This document shows, in pieces, positions 1 to 8,653 of a stretch of DNA of 64,000 nucleotides. Position 1 is the first letter of the stretch. Every line of letters begins with the position of its first letter. This DNA comes from Liminaster sp017519885 (GTDB taxonomy: Bacteria; Bacteroidota; Bacteroidia; Bacteroidales; UBA3663): NCBI GenBank assembly GCA_017519885.1, contig JAFWRO010000054.1:1-64000 (forward strand). The letters run 5' to 3'. The translations under genes and the position numbers were made by a program. The notes beneath the pieces are model-generated. The model was not told the origin of the DNA. It searched no databases and saw only the letters and a list, made by a program, of their open reading frames with translations.

Positions 1-98
1 AACGCCTTTTCCTCGTTGGAAAGCCTGGATCCGCTGGCCTTCCGTTCCTGTGCCAAACGGGCAATTTCTTGCAGTTCGTTTTCATTTAATATTCCCAT
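1..98 (-). CDS. Hypothetical protein, N-terminal fragment running off the left edge
   Basis: An open frame begins with ATG at 98-96 on the minus strand and continues past base 1. Only the first 32 or so residues are visible (MGILNENELQEIARLAQERK and onward), a charged, helical-looking N-terminus. I do not recognise the family. A short inverted repeat, AACGTTGA/TCAACGTT at 102-109 and 117-124, lies immediately upstream and could be an operator or a terminator for the other strand. No Shine-Dalgarno site is visible, as expected in Bacteroidetes. Confidence 0.45.
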   Translation of the reverse strand, partial: MGILNENELQEIARLAQERKASGSRLSNEEKA

Positions 99-202
99 AA
101 TAACGTTGATTTTTGGTCAACGTTTTTCAGGGTAAGACAAACTGACTGATGTCAATAGACCCTCTCGGTCCTCCGCACCCCCTCTATCCCCCGCTTCTCC
201 TG

Positions 203-315
203 GACGTGACCGAAGGGAATCAACAGCGGGGGCAGAATACCTGCTTAGGGGGATGACTTGTGGGCTTTCTCGAAGACTGCCGGAAAATGAGCAGGTTGTT
301 CCCTTCGGTCACGTC
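203..315. repeat. Perfect 17-bp inverted repeat around an 79-bp loop
   Basis: GACGTGACCGAAGGGAA at 203-219 is the exact reverse complement of 299-315. The right arm lies inside the remnant reading frame 220-411, so one arm may be an inverted duplication of part of that frame. The rest of 99-713 holds only the remnant, an A/T-rich stretch and the ompA promoter. Confidence 0.7.
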
Positions 316-411
316 TGATAGAAGCAATTCCTGCAAATAATTGCGCCAATGTGCAAAAAAATCCTGCTGCTCCAGATATTTAATGATACGGTCGAGGCGA
401 ATTTTCTGCAC
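220..411 (-). pseudogene. Possible gene remnant
   Basis: A 63-codon minus-strand frame starts at a GTG and reads MQKIRLDRIIKYLEQQDFFA and onward. The frame stays open about 25 codons upstream of that GTG with protein-like sequence (…FIASIKKDGQELHFV…) but reaches a stop without any ATG. This looks like the tail of a broken gene rather than an intact one. The C-terminal part is proline- and cysteine-rich and probably random. No family is recognised. Confidence 0.25.
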
Positions 412-645
412 GAAGTGTAATTCTTGTCCATCTTTTTTTATAGAAGCAATAAATACAATGTTTATGTGAGGTCTTTTGGCTATTCTGTGTAGTTTTTTTT
501 ATTTTTATTTATCATTTTTCATCTTGTTAAAAAAACGTGAACAAAACGGCTGCAAATTGTATAACGGAGTTTGCAAAACGATAGAATACTCCACCATCCG
601 CTACGTTTTTGTCATTCCTATGGTACATTCTATCGAAATAATCCG

Positions 646-654
646 TATCTTCGC
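646..654 (+). promoter_or_regulatory. Promoter -7 box of the OmpA-family gene
   Basis: TATCTTCGC is a one-mismatch version of the Bacteroidetes -7 element TATCTTTGC. The usual TTTGG is not clear 19 bp upstream. The start codon follows 59 nt downstream after an A/T-rich leader. Confidence 0.45.
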
Positions 655-713
655 GCTCGTATATGTTTCTTTTCGACAACAACAACATTAAATACAATAT
701 TTATTTTTTAATT

Positions 714-1877
714 ATGAAAAAGTTTTTTACTTTGCTCGCAGTTGCGTCAGTCTTCACCATGGCTAATGCACAAGAAGAGATCGCTGGTGTTAAGTATGAT
801 GACGGTATCGCCAAGAAGTGGGAATTCAAGTTCGACGGCGGTTACGGCAATGACTTCCGTGATGTTAAAATTGATGAACGTGGTTTGACTGGAAACGACA
901 TCTGGGGTGTCGGTGTTGGTGTCGGCTATAACTTCACTAGCAATTGGTTCCTTGGTTTGAACAGTGGATTCTATGGAAGTTTTGGTACTGTCAGGGGTCA
1001 AAAAGATGGCTCTAACGTGATTCCTGCATTGCTTGATGTTGTATATCGTTGGAACCTTGGTACTGCTGAGAAGTGGTCAATCTTCTTAGAGGGCCGTGGT
1101 GGTTATCTGTTCAGCCTGAATGATGATGTTAATTGGAATAAACAGAATCACGAGGTTAATGGTTACTACTATGGTGATGCTCAGGCTGGTGTTTACTACC
1201 GCATTCGTCGTAATATCGACCTGAAGCTTGCTGCAGGGTGGGGCTATGCTTACGCTCGCAATGAAGACCCTGAACCTTCAGTTATTCGCAACGAGCACCC
1301 ATTTACCGCTCGCGTAGGTTTCAACTTCCGTGGCAAACCATCGACTCTGAGTCGTGCTGCTCTCCTCGAGGAGGCTGCTCGTCTGGCTGCTGAGGCTGAG
1401 GCTGCTCGCCTGAAGGCAGAGGAGGCTGCTCGTCTGCTCGCTGAGGCTGAGGCTAAGAAGGCCGCTGAGGCTGCTGCCGAGGCTGCCCGTCTGGCTGCTG
1501 AGAAGGCTGCTGCTGAGAAGGCTGCCGCTGAGGCTGCTGCACGTGCTGCTGCTACCAACCTGGTATTCTTCTACAACATCCGCGTCGTGAACTTCGACCA
1601 GGAGGATGATGCCAAGCTCCAGGAACTCGTGAACTACGTGAAGAACGGCAAGGTGAACATGATCTACATCAAGGGCTATGCTGATAAGGGCACTGGTAAT
1701 CCTTACGTGAACCGCAAGTATGCCAAGCAGCGTGCTGAGAACATCAAGAAGGCTCTCGTGAACAAGTATGGCATCGATAGCAAGCTCATCGAGTGCCTCT
1801 CTTACGGTGACACCGTTCAGCCATATGCTGAGAATGATAAGAACAGGTGTGCGACGATCTTCGTCGAGTTCGAATAA
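714..1877 (+). CDS. OmpA-family outer-membrane protein with alanine-rich linker
   Basis: The 387-residue protein starts at ATG 714, where a clean signal peptide begins (MKKFFTLLAVASVFTMANAQ); upstream in-frame codons lack signal-peptide character. Residues ~20-210 are an aromatic/glycine-alternating beta-barrel domain (…GVGVGVGYNFTSNWFLG…). Residues ~214-280 form a highly charged Ala-rich helix built of AARLAAEAE/AEKAAAEKA repeats, probably a periplasmic coiled coil. Residues ~282-387 are an OmpA-like peptidoglycan-binding domain ending GYADKGTGNPYVNRKYAKQR and a later CATIFVEFE. By family knowledge it ties the outer membrane to peptidoglycan and is usually abundant. It is monocistronic, with its own promoter and a strong terminator. 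Confidence 0.9.
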   Translation: MKKFFTLLAVASVFTMANAQEEIAGVKYDDGIAKKWEFKFDGGYGNDFRDVKIDERGLTGNDIWGVGVGVGYNFTSNWFLGLNSGFYGSFGTVRGQKDGSNVIPALLDVVYRWNLGTAEKWSIFLEGRGGYLFSLNDDVNWNKQNHEVNGYYYGDAQAGVYYRIRRNIDLKLAAGWGYAYARNEDPEPSVIRNEHPFTARVGFNFRGKPSTLSRAALLEEAARLAAEAEAARLKAEEAARLLAEAEAKKAAEAAAEAARLAAEKAAAEKAAAEAAARAAATNLVFFYNIRVVNFDQEDDAKLQELVNYVKNGKVNMIYIKGYADKGTGNPYVNRKYAKQRAENIKKALVNKYGIDSKLIECLSYGDTVQPYAENDKNRCATIFVEFE

Positions 1878-1914
1878 TCTCTACTCTTAACGCGAATTTA
1901 TCACTCAACTTACT

Positions 1915-1946
1915 AACGCCGCAGCTCCCTGCGGCGTTATTTTTTC
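1915..1946 (+). terminator. Rho-independent terminator after the OmpA-family gene
   Basis: AACGCCGCAG (1915-1924) pairs perfectly with CTGCGGCGTT (1929-1938) around a CTCC loop, followed by ATTTTTT. Confidence 0.9.
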
Positions 1947-1985
1947 CCTTTACTACGAAATAATAACGTGAGAACTCTTATTTAG

Positions 1986-2122
1986 ACCACGGAATACACC
2001 GAGGACACGGAATATTGTGGGTCGGTGATAGAGGCCTGAGTGCGTTTCTACGTCGCACTCAGGACGGAAAACACAGAGGCATGAATCGAAATATCTTCCG
2101 TGTATTTTGTGAGTTCCGTGGT
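1986..2122. repeat. Nested fold-back element
   Basis: Successive arms pair from the outside in: ACCACGGAA (1986-1994) with TTCCGTGGT (2114-2122); CACGGAATATT (2006-2016) with an imperfect AATATCTTCCGTG (2090-2102); CCTGAGTGCG (2035-2044) with CGCACTCAGG (2054-2063). The whole ~137 bp can fold into one interrupted hairpin, like a MITE or a structured RNA. No reading frame is supported inside. Confidence 0.6.
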
Positions 2123-2201
2123 AGATTATCAAATGTTCTGTGTTTTTGAGGGCAATTCTCAGATGGATGCGGCGCTTGTCAGCACGGGGTGCTTCTGCAC
2201 C

Positions 2202-2290
2202 TACACCTTTCGAAGTTTTTTTTTGATATTATTGTTTATAATGGATCCGGATGTTTTTTTTGATAAAGTTTTTTATAATGGGTCTGAATA
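2202..2290. repeat. Degenerate ~36-bp direct repeat, T-rich
   Basis: A unit of the form TTTTTTTTGATA…TTTATAATGG(A/G)TC occurs twice, near 2217-2245 and 2253-2285. Just downstream TAGTTTAAAATATAAA also occurs twice (near 2310 and 2344), the second copy overlapping the promoter of the ATPase gene, so it may be an operator. Confidence 0.4.
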
Positions 2291-2339
2291 GCTATTTTTC
2301 TTCTTTTTTATAGTTTAAAATATAAAAATCATTAAAATA

Positions 2340-2372
2340 TTTGTAGTTTAAAATATAAATCCCTATCTTTGC
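2340..2372 (+). promoter_or_regulatory. Bacteroidetes-type promoter for the ATPase gene
   Basis: TTTG at 2340-2343 and TATCTTTGC at 2364-2372 are separated by about 20 bp. The ATG follows 24 nt later. Confidence 0.7.
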
Positions 2373-2396
2373 AACGACTTAAAACCAAAAAGAAGT

Positions 2397-3602
2397 ATGG
2401 ATACTGTTGAACTACAAAGTCTTTTCAACAACTATCATCGCAAGATCGCAAAGATTGATATGCGATTTAAGCGTTATCTCTTTTACGAGATCAACTGGAA
2501 AGCCAGGATTATCGGAATTAAGGGAGCACGTGGAGTGGGCAAGACAACATTGCTTCTGCAGCACATTCTTGAAAACTATGTGGATATCGACCAGACACTC
2601 TATGCGTCGCTCGACGACCTTTGGTTTTCGACTCATTCCTTGATCGACCTGGTTGACTGGGCCGACCAGCATGGCATCACACGGTTGTATCTGGATGAGG
2701 TGCATCGTTATGCCAAATGGTCGGAGACTTTGAAAAACATCTATGATAGTTATCCTGATATGAGCATTGTCTATACGAGTAGTTCGCTGCTGATGATGGA
2801 CAATGCAAGGGTTGATCTTTCGCGTCGTCAAACGACATATACGTTGCATGGTCTTTCTTTCAGGGAATATCTTGCTTTCGAAGACATCCTCCATGTGCCG
2901 GCAATCCAACTCGAAGACTTGTTGGAGCATCATGTGCAACATGCTATGCGTATCGTGAAGGATGTCAAGGTTGCTTCGCATTTCGAGTCGTATTTGTCCC
3001 GTGGATATTATCCATACTATCGTGAGGCTGGAGAAGATTATCCTTCACGACTCCGTGAAGCCGTATCGGTAGTCATAGACAGTGACTTGCCAGCAGTTGA
3101 GAACATGTCATTCGAGACATTGCAGAAAGTGAAGAAGCTGATCATGATTATCAGTGAACGCGTGCCTTTCGAACCCAATATGTCAGAACTCTGGAAACAG
3201 CTGGTCACCAACAACGAACTGGGACTGCGAATGCTCTATGCACTCGACAAGGCTCAGCTCCTGTCGCTACTTACTTCGAAGATGAAGAACTACAAGCTGT
3301 TGTACAAACCCGACAAGATCTACTTGGGGAACACCAACCTGATGCATGTCCTTTGTCCTTCGGTGGATAAAGGTAATGAGCGTGAAACCTTCTTTTATAG
3401 TCAGTTGTACGTGGCACATGATGTCAAGTATCCACAACAGGGCGATTTCCTGGTGGATGATCGCTATCTGTTTGAGGTGGGAGGACGCAAGAAGACTTAC
3501 GACCAGATTGCTGATGTCGCTAATGGTTTTCTTGCGGTGGATGACACTGAGGTCGGTCATGGTCATCGCATTCCCTTGTGGCTCTTTGGTTTCATCTATT
3601 AG
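2397..3602 (+). CDS. AAA_14/DUF4143-type P-loop ATPase
   Basis: The 401-residue protein has a Walker A motif GARGVGKTT at residues ~43-51, a Walker B-like LYLDEVH at ~99-105 and a sensor-like VYTSSS. The C-terminal half, with YFEVGGRKKTYDQI-type sequence near residue 360 (LFEVGGRKK), matches DUF4143-type ATPases in which an AAA domain is followed by a winged-helix and a restriction-endonuclease-like fold. This is a very common Bacteroidales family whose physiological role is poorly known. It is monocistronic, with a textbook promoter 24 nt upstream, and is followed by a dispersed repeat rather than a simple terminator. Confidence 0.85.
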   Translation: MDTVELQSLFNNYHRKIAKIDMRFKRYLFYEINWKARIIGIKGARGVGKTTLLLQHILENYVDIDQTLYASLDDLWFSTHSLIDLVDWADQHGITRLYLDEVHRYAKWSETLKNIYDSYPDMSIVYTSSSLLMMDNARVDLSRRQTTYTLHGLSFREYLAFEDILHVPAIQLEDLLEHHVQHAMRIVKDVKVASHFESYLSRGYYPYYREAGEDYPSRLREAVSVVIDSDLPAVENMSFETLQKVKKLIMIISERVPFEPNMSELWKQLVTNNELGLRMLYALDKAQLLSLLTSKMKNYKLLYKPDKIYLGNTNLMHVLCPSVDKGNERETFFYSQLYVAHDVKYPQQGDFLVDDRYLFEVGGRKKTYDQIADVANGFLAVDDTEVGHGHRIPLWLFGFIY

Positions 3603-3607
3603 GAGAA

Positions 3608-3805
3608 AAAGGCCTCCAATCTTTGAAGGCTGAAAAAAGGCTTCGCCAGAAAAGCTGTCCTGACACGTTTTATAGCTTGCGCTAGAAATCAAGGAGGAAA
3701 TCTAATGGGGAAATGGAGGTTTGACCCTACAAAAGCTTGACTACGCTTTATTTCCTCAAAAGATTTCCACATAGATTTCTTGCGTTAGCAATAAAAACAA
3801 ATGAA
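3608..3805. repeat. Dispersed repeat A, copy 1 (core inverted)
   Basis: The left module (3608-3659, containing GGCTTCGCCAGAAAAGCTGT) matches 6413-6464 almost exactly. It is followed by a core bounded by imperfect inverted repeats AGAAATC-N5-GGAAATCT. Inside, the segment that reads AGGAAATAAAGCG…CAAGC in copies 2 and 3 is present here as its reverse complement (near 3722-3757), while the flanks keep the same orientation. Confidence 0.75.
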
Positions 3806-3815
3806 TGTGAGGTGC

Positions 3816-5981
3816 TTACTTGATCAGGACCTTGCGGCCATTGTGGATGTACATTCCCCTCTGCGTCGGCTTATCAAGCAGACGGCGGCCATCGAGGGAG
3901 AAGTAGGCATCTTCCATCTTACTTCTTCCATCTTCCATCAAGAAGATGCCATTCTCTTCATCGCCGAAGTTGAGGTTGATGGCCTTGACTTGCTGACTGG
4001 AAGTGAGGTTCAGCTCGAAGTAGGCGCGGAAGGCATTGATGGTCATGCTGGCGCTGGGGTAGTAGAGGGTGTTGCCTGCTCCGAGATAGAGGATGTTGCT
4101 GTTGGCACTGGTGAGTGGCTGGGGATCGTAGGTGCCTATGAAGGTTACGCATGGGGCGACTACGGGACTCAGAGTGCTGCTGATAGTGACACCGGTGAAG
4201 GTTGGATTCACGATATTCTCACCGCTATTCTCCCACTTGATGATGTAGGGCTTGCCTGCTTCGATGGAATTCACCTCTGCGAAATTGAGCGTGAGGGTCC
4301 CTGATGATGGATCGAAGCCTGTTTCGCTATTTTCACTATTATCAAGTGTCATTACGGTTGCTCCTTCGAGCGGGGTGCCAGTTAAACCGTTGCCTTCATT
4401 TCCGACGTTGAATGGCAGACACAAGGTGTTCCAGTCGCCATCCTTATAGAGTGTGCGTCCGACGAGGCCTACTCGTGGCATATCTTCAATTCTATCTAAG
4501 AGGTTGCTGTTCTCTGCGTAGTCTCTGAGACCGTAGGTGAAGTAACCGGTGGTGGTTGGGTTGGCTTTGGTTATGTCGACATCACTATAATTGGGAAGGT
4601 TCACGCAACTGAAGAATATTTTATCTGAATTGAGGATATTTGGTTGGTCCCAATCATCGTTGCAATAGATGGTGGTCAGTGATGAACATTCATTGAACAT
4701 ATATGACATATCTGTGACATTCGATGTTTCGAAATTCGAGAGATCGAGGGTCTGCAAACTGTAGCAAAGGTTGAACATATAAGACATATTGGTGACATTC
4801 GACGTGTTCAGATACTCGAGACCATTGATTGTGGTCAAATACTGTAACCTTTCGAACATACTGGCCGTAGAGGTTATTGGATAGTCGCTAAACGAAGCAT
4901 CGAACGTAGCAGTGGTTATTTGGGTATAAGATTGTTCTTCATCATCCCAAACGAAATTATAAAAGATCTTTACGGTGTTCTGATCATTGGCTCTTTCAGC
5001 GCTGTTTTCGTCATAATAAAACGTGAGGTTTCCGTCGGATGTGAGCACAGCATAGGCTAATGGTCCACTACTGGTGAAATAGCCGCCCATTGAAACAGGT
5101 TTGGCACAGGTTATGTCGTATTCATTATCTTGATAGTTGGGAAGGCTCGTACAATGGTAGAACATCTCAATGGATGAAACTTCTTCATCTCGTTCAATAC
5201 TGCTCCAGTCGTCATTGCAATAGATAGTAGTTAGATTGGTGCAGCCATAGAACATGTATGACATATTGGTGACGTTTGATGTATTGAAATTCGAGAGGTT
5301 GAGTGCTGCAAGTTCTTCACATTCATTGAACATACCTGCCATACTGGTAACTTTCTCAGTGTTGAAGTTACTAAGGTCAAGGCTGGTTAGTGAATAGCAA
5401 TTAGCAAACATGCCTCCCATATAGGTAACATTCTCTGTGTTGAAGTTGTCGCCAAAGGTTATACTGGTCAGCGCGGAACACTCAGCGAACATTGCTTCCA
5501 TATTTTCGACTTGGTTCGTATCGAAGGTCGAGAGGTCAATGTCAGTCAGTGCAGAGCAATTATAGAACATATATGCCATGTTTCTGACATTACTTGTGTT
5601 GAAATTCGTGAAATCGATGCTTGTCAAGGCTGTGCAATTATAAAACATGTCATAGGCTGAGACAAGCTGGTAATCGCTGAAAGATTCATCGAATGCAACG
5701 GACGTGATAGTGGTGTTGCTAATTAGTTCACCATTTTCTTCATCATATTCATATTTGACCCACCCTGGTTCATCCCAATCATCTGGGTCTCCGGTATTCC
5801 ATGGGATGTCATAGACGGTGACTGATTCTGATTCATCCGGTTTGTTTGTGTCGTAATAGAACTTGAGCAGGCCATTGGCATCGAGCACGGCATAGGCTTC
5901 ACGGTTATCTTCTTGCGCAAGTGCTCCTTGGCTAAGGCAGAATAAGGTGGCGAGGAGAACTATGAGTCTTGTATTTCTCAT
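3816..5981 (-). CDS. BspA-like (DUF285 repeat) secreted surface protein
   Basis: I chose ATG 5981 (721 residues), where the signal peptide MRNTRLIVLLATLFCLSQGA begins; a longer frame to 6176 would run back through the promoter. Residues ~25-80 and ~265-310 are two similar entry domains (AYAVLDANGLLKFYYD and AYAVLTSDGNLTFYYD). Each is followed by DUF285-type leucine-rich repeats with the period 'F.TSNVTNMSYMFYGC..LT.LDLSNF', as in BspA-like adhesins. The C-terminal ~220 residues carry the module shared in this region: WNTLCLPF (~517), AGKPYIIKW and FRAYF, ending in SLDGRRLL…GMYIHNGRKVLIK. Inference: exported by T9SS or a related route and used for surface binding. No tiny companion gene is visible next to it. 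Confidence 0.85.
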   Translation of the reverse strand: MRNTRLIVLLATLFCLSQGALAQEDNREAYAVLDANGLLKFYYDTNKPDESESVTVYDIPWNTGDPDDWDEPGWVKYEYDEENGELISNTTITSVAFDESFSDYQLVSAYDMFYNCTALTSIDFTNFNTSNVRNMAYMFYNCSALTDIDLSTFDTNQVENMEAMFAECSALTSITFGDNFNTENVTYMGGMFANCYSLTSLDLSNFNTEKVTSMAGMFNECEELAALNLSNFNTSNVTNMSYMFYGCTNLTTIYCNDDWSSIERDEEVSSIEMFYHCTSLPNYQDNEYDITCAKPVSMGGYFTSSGPLAYAVLTSDGNLTFYYDENSAERANDQNTVKIFYNFVWDDEEQSYTQITTATFDASFSDYPITSTASMFERLQYLTTINGLEYLNTSNVTNMSYMFNLCYSLQTLDLSNFETSNVTDMSYMFNECSSLTTIYCNDDWDQPNILNSDKIFFSCVNLPNYSDVDITKANPTTTGYFTYGLRDYAENSNLLDRIEDMPRVGLVGRTLYKDGDWNTLCLPFNVGNEGNGLTGTPLEGATVMTLDNSENSETGFDPSSGTLTLNFAEVNSIEAGKPYIIKWENSGENIVNPTFTGVTISSTLSPVVAPCVTFIGTYDPQPLTSANSNILYLGAGNTLYYPSASMTINAFRAYFELNLTSSQQVKAINLNFGDEENGIFLMEDGRSKMEDAYFSLDGRRLLDKPTQRGMYIHNGRKVLIK

Positions 5982-6144
5982 AGAAATGCAAGATGAGAAG
6001 ATCTCACTCAACGCGGGTTGTGGGGATAGATGTTTGAACATAAGAAAGACTAAAATTAGAAAGATTATATAAGAAATTATTGAATTGTCGTAATTGGGTG
6101 TGGGGTTAAGAAATAAGATAGGAGAAGAGCCTATTATTTTGGGT

Positions 6145-6177
6145 GCAAAGAAACGAAAAATTTTCGATTTTTCCAAG
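6145..6177 (-). promoter_or_regulatory. Probable promoter of the BspA-like gene
   Basis: On the minus strand CTTGG (6177-6173) and TTTCTTTGC (6153-6145) are separated by 19 bp, one mismatch from the consensus -7 box. This leaves a leader of ~160 nt and supports the start at 5981. Confidence 0.5.
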
Positions 6178-6277
6178 AAAAAACGGAAAAAACCTGCTTG
6201 AACGATAGATTTTAAACGTTAATGACCGTATAATGAACCGTTAATTACCATTAATAAATTTTATAATTAAAAAAAAG

Positions 6278-6408
6278 CTTTTGAAGAGGATGGGGCAGAA
6301 GCCCTGAGCTGATAGGTGGTGGCATACATCTGTGAATGCGAGCATTCCCATCTGTATGTCACCGCCTATCAGCGCCTATTCCATGGAATAGGCCATCCTC
6401 TTCAAAAG
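6278..6408. repeat. Nested fold-back element
   Basis: CTTTTGAAGAGGATGG (6278-6293) is the exact reverse complement of 6393-6408. Inside, GCTGATAGGTGGTG pairs with CACCGCCTATCAGC, with a near-matching GCATAC/GTATG extension; GAATGC/GCATTC forms the apical stem and TATTCCATGGAATA is a side palindrome. Repeat A copy 2 begins immediately at its right end. Confidence 0.75.
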
Positions 6409-6605
6409 AGAAAAAAGCCTTCAATCTTTGAAGGCTGAAAAAAGGCTTCGCCAGAAAAGCTGTTCAGATTCTGAGGATAACCTTCGGTTAGAAATCATTG
6501 AGGAAATCTTAAGAGGAAATAAAGCGTGGTCAAGCATTTGTAGGGACAAGCTATAATTTCCACACTAGATTTCCTCCAAGATTTCTTGCGCTAGCAATAA
6601 CAAAA
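6409..6605. repeat. Dispersed repeat A, copy 2
   Basis: It has the same left module as copy 1 (CTTTGAAGGCTGAAAAAAGG), then a core bounded by imperfect inverted repeats AGAAATC-N5-GGAAATCT (left near 6490-6509, right near 6566-6586). The core orientation is opposite to copy 1 and the same as copy 3. The right edge reads CGCTAGCAATAA as in copy 1. From 6606 to 6784 I see only A/T-rich DNA. Confidence 0.75.
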
Positions 6606-6784
6606 CGGTTGAACAGAATTATATCCTATAAAGATGGACGAGCAATATAATTCTCAAATTCTCTAATTTTTGATATTAATTTTGAATTCGTGCTAGGTCC
6701 GGATGGTTTTTATGTTATAATTGTTAATTTGTGCCTGGATAGCTTCTTCCCCCTAAGCAGAGGGAATGAGGGGGTCTCTTGGAC

Positions 6785-6822
6785 ATAAAATAGAGGGTGC
6801 GGGACGTTGGTCCTACACCCTC
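6785..6822 (-). terminator. Probable terminator after the small-peptide gene
   Basis: GAGGGTG (6793-6799) pairs with CACCCTC (6816-6822), with an inner GGAC/GTCC stem. Read on the minus strand it is followed by CTATTTTATG. Confidence 0.6.
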
Positions 6823-6849
6823 GGTATTGTTGGGATATGTGTTAGATGA

Positions 6850-7017
6850 TTACTCGTCTTCCCAGATGTTGTCGCGTTGCTTGGATTTAAGTGTGACATC
6901 ACCGGTAGTGGTTCCGCCAAAACCGGCAGTTGGTGAATCTGGATCAGAAGTGCAAACGATATCCTTCGAGTCAAGGGTAACGAGCATGAACTCAGGGGTT
7001 GAATAGTTCTTTTTCAT
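6850..7017 (-). CDS. Small peptide of the Y-P…TS…IW-acidic family (copy 1)
   Basis: This 55-codon gene starts 14 nt after the stop of the starch-binding protein gene and is surely co-transcribed with it; a terminator follows. The peptide begins MKKNYSTPEFMLVTLDSKDI, continues VCTS, then a Gly/Thr-rich middle (AGFGGTTTGDV), and ends KQRDNIWEDE. Two other tiny genes here share the same plan: Y-x-P near residue 5, (V/I)(V/I)(C/A)TS near residue 22 and R-x-(x)-IW plus acidic residues at the C-terminus. It has no true signal peptide and no transmembrane segment. The function is unknown; a secreted or processed peptide, a chaperone-like partner or a RiPP-like precursor are all guesses. No maturation enzyme is encoded nearby. 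Confidence 0.75.
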   Translation of the reverse strand: MKKNYSTPEFMLVTLDSKDIVCTSDPDSPTAGFGGTTTGDVTLKSKQRDNIWEDE

Positions 7018-7031
7018 AATATCTTCTTTAT

Positions 7032-8357
7032 TTACTTAACCATAATTATCTTACCATTCTCGATTACCAAGCCCTTGCGTGCGCTATCGAGCTTGCGTCC
7101 CTGAAGGTCATAGTATACTTTGACTGAGCCGTCTTCCTGCTCTACAAACTGGAGACCTTCGGTGTCATCAACTTCGAATCGAAGAGGCGCTCCTCCTTGT
7201 GGTGCTGGGCCCGTGAACCATGCGCGATAGGCAGGCATTGTTATAGTGCCAGTACCATAATAGAACATCTGATCTAAGAAATAATAAAGTCCTGAACCCG
7301 TTTTACTTTCGAATGTTCCGACCATATTCCAAGGCTCATCAGGAAATGCTTCCAATGGGGCGTTTCTTACTGATGGGAAATTTGATAAAATATGGAATGA
7401 GCCTTCATTATTGTTAAAATTGAGAGATTTGAAAATAACAGGCTGACCTGCTGGTATAAATTCTGGCACACGCCAAAAATGCATCACCATGTTATCGTCG
7501 ACTCCATCGAATTGGAAGAAGACTACATCATCACTAAATTGGCTAGCATCTTGAATATCGAATGGCAGGCAGAGGGTGCCCCACTGGCTGTCAAATTTTC
7601 GATAATAATGAGCACCAACAACTTTATGTTCTGACCAAGAGAAATCTTCACCATCAGTTACCTCTAAGAAAGCATCGAAAGATTTAACTTTATATTTATC
7701 GTAATCACCAATTTGACCATCTGCAACAAATATTTTTCCGTCTTCAACTCCCTTCACATCTACAGTCTGATGGGAGTTTCCTTCATCGGTTTTACCATCG
7801 TGGAAAATGACATTGTTAAAATCTTCGTCGCTAACATGGTATTCATAAATATTATTCTGGGTAAATTCCATTGGGTGGCTTTTCCAACCGCTGTTAATAT
7901 CTTTAGATTTATGCCATGTATAGATATAAACATTCTCCCACCAATCTGTTCCGGAATTATCATAATATATGGTATAGCCAGTTTTACCTTCGGTGTGATC
8001 GTATACACCATCAATATAATATCCATTCTTTAAAAATGTTGACTCGGTGCGATCTGTGTTTGAACCATTATTATGAAATATAATTTTTTCAGGTGAGGCA
8101 GCATTTTCGTCAAAATACCAAGCATAAACGGGGTTTCCGGCGGCAGAAGTGCCAATTGATTCTCCGAATTCAGCTCCTTGCCAAACGCCTGCAAGCTCTC
8201 CACCATCTCCACCATAAGTGTAGAGGTGATCATAACTAGTGTTAACTTTTTCATAGAAAATTGCAGCCTTCCCCTGAGGAATACTCGGTACAAACTCGTC
8301 AGCCAATGCACTCATAAAGAAAGAGAGCATCGCAAAAAACGTAAAGAATTTCTTCAT
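7032..8357 (-). CDS. Secreted starch-binding protein with two CBM26-like modules
   Basis: The 441-residue protein has a signal peptide (MKKFFTFFAMLSFFMSALAD). It is followed by two beta-sandwich modules resembling CBM26 starch-binding modules (~residues 28-120 and ~128-215; the second has WWENVYIYTW…NVIFHDG…QTVDV, as in the amylase tail at 10938-14312). From residue ~255 comes the regional C-terminal module: WGTLCLPF, AGQPVIFKS, YRAWF, then VYYDLQGRKL…KGLVIENGKIIMVK. It lacks any catalytic domain. Its promoter nearly duplicates that of the gene pair at 10514, and a small-peptide gene follows 14 nt downstream. Inference: an exported protein that holds starch or maltodextrin at the cell surface. 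Confidence 0.75.
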   Translation of the reverse strand: MKKFFTFFAMLSFFMSALADEFVPSIPQGKAAIFYEKVNTSYDHLYTYGGDGGELAGVWQGAEFGESIGTSAAGNPVYAWYFDENAASPEKIIFHNNGSNTDRTESTFLKNGYYIDGVYDHTEGKTGYTIYYDNSGTDWWENVYIYTWHKSKDINSGWKSHPMEFTQNNIYEYHVSDEDFNNVIFHDGKTDEGNSHQTVDVKGVEDGKIFVADGQIGDYDKYKVKSFDAFLEVTDGEDFSWSEHKVVGAHYYRKFDSQWGTLCLPFDIQDASQFSDDVVFFQFDGVDDNMVMHFWRVPEFIPAGQPVIFKSLNFNNNEGSFHILSNFPSVRNAPLEAFPDEPWNMVGTFESKTGSGLYYFLDQMFYYGTGTITMPAYRAWFTGPAPQGGAPLRFEVDDTEGLQFVEQEDGSVKVYYDLQGRKLDSARKGLVIENGKIIMVK

Positions 8358-8420
8358 AGCTGAAAAATTAAAAGTTGTTTGTTTTTATAAAGTTAGTAAT
8401 ATATGTTCTAAAAAACGGGG

Positions 8421-8453
8421 ACAAATTTATAGTATAAATTTATTACTTCCAAA
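8421..8453 (-). promoter_or_regulatory. Promoter of the starch-binding protein/small-peptide operon
   Basis: On the minus strand TTTGG (8453-8449) and TAAATTTGT (8429-8421) are 19 bp apart. The segment, with TATAAATTTG and CCCCGTTTT just after, is nearly the same as the promoter at 10576-10608. Similarity extends ~150 bp further upstream. Confidence 0.75.
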
Positions 8454-8653
8454 TTTTGGATTAGTTTTTTTACAATATTGTTGCATTTTTTTATAATTTG
8501 TGGATTGTTTGAATGATTTGGGTGGTATTTTAGGGGGATATTTGGGGATTTTGTAATACAGAAATTCTAAAATCATATGTAAAAGTGAAAATTCTGATAT
8601 TTTATGAAGTCGAAAAATGTATTTCTCACAAAGATGAAAAATGGGCATAGAAG

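Noticed and set aside
1250..1558. Ala/Arg-rich minus-strand frame
   Set aside because: Antisense of the Ala-rich linker of the OmpA-family protein; low complexity only.
2100..2291. 63-codon plus-strand frame before the ATPase gene
   Set aside because: It lies in the fold-back element and T-rich direct repeats, with no promoter or homology.
3801..4304. Plus-strand 167-codon frame opposite the BspA-like gene
   Set aside because: Shadow of the real minus-strand coding sequence; no signal or promoter.
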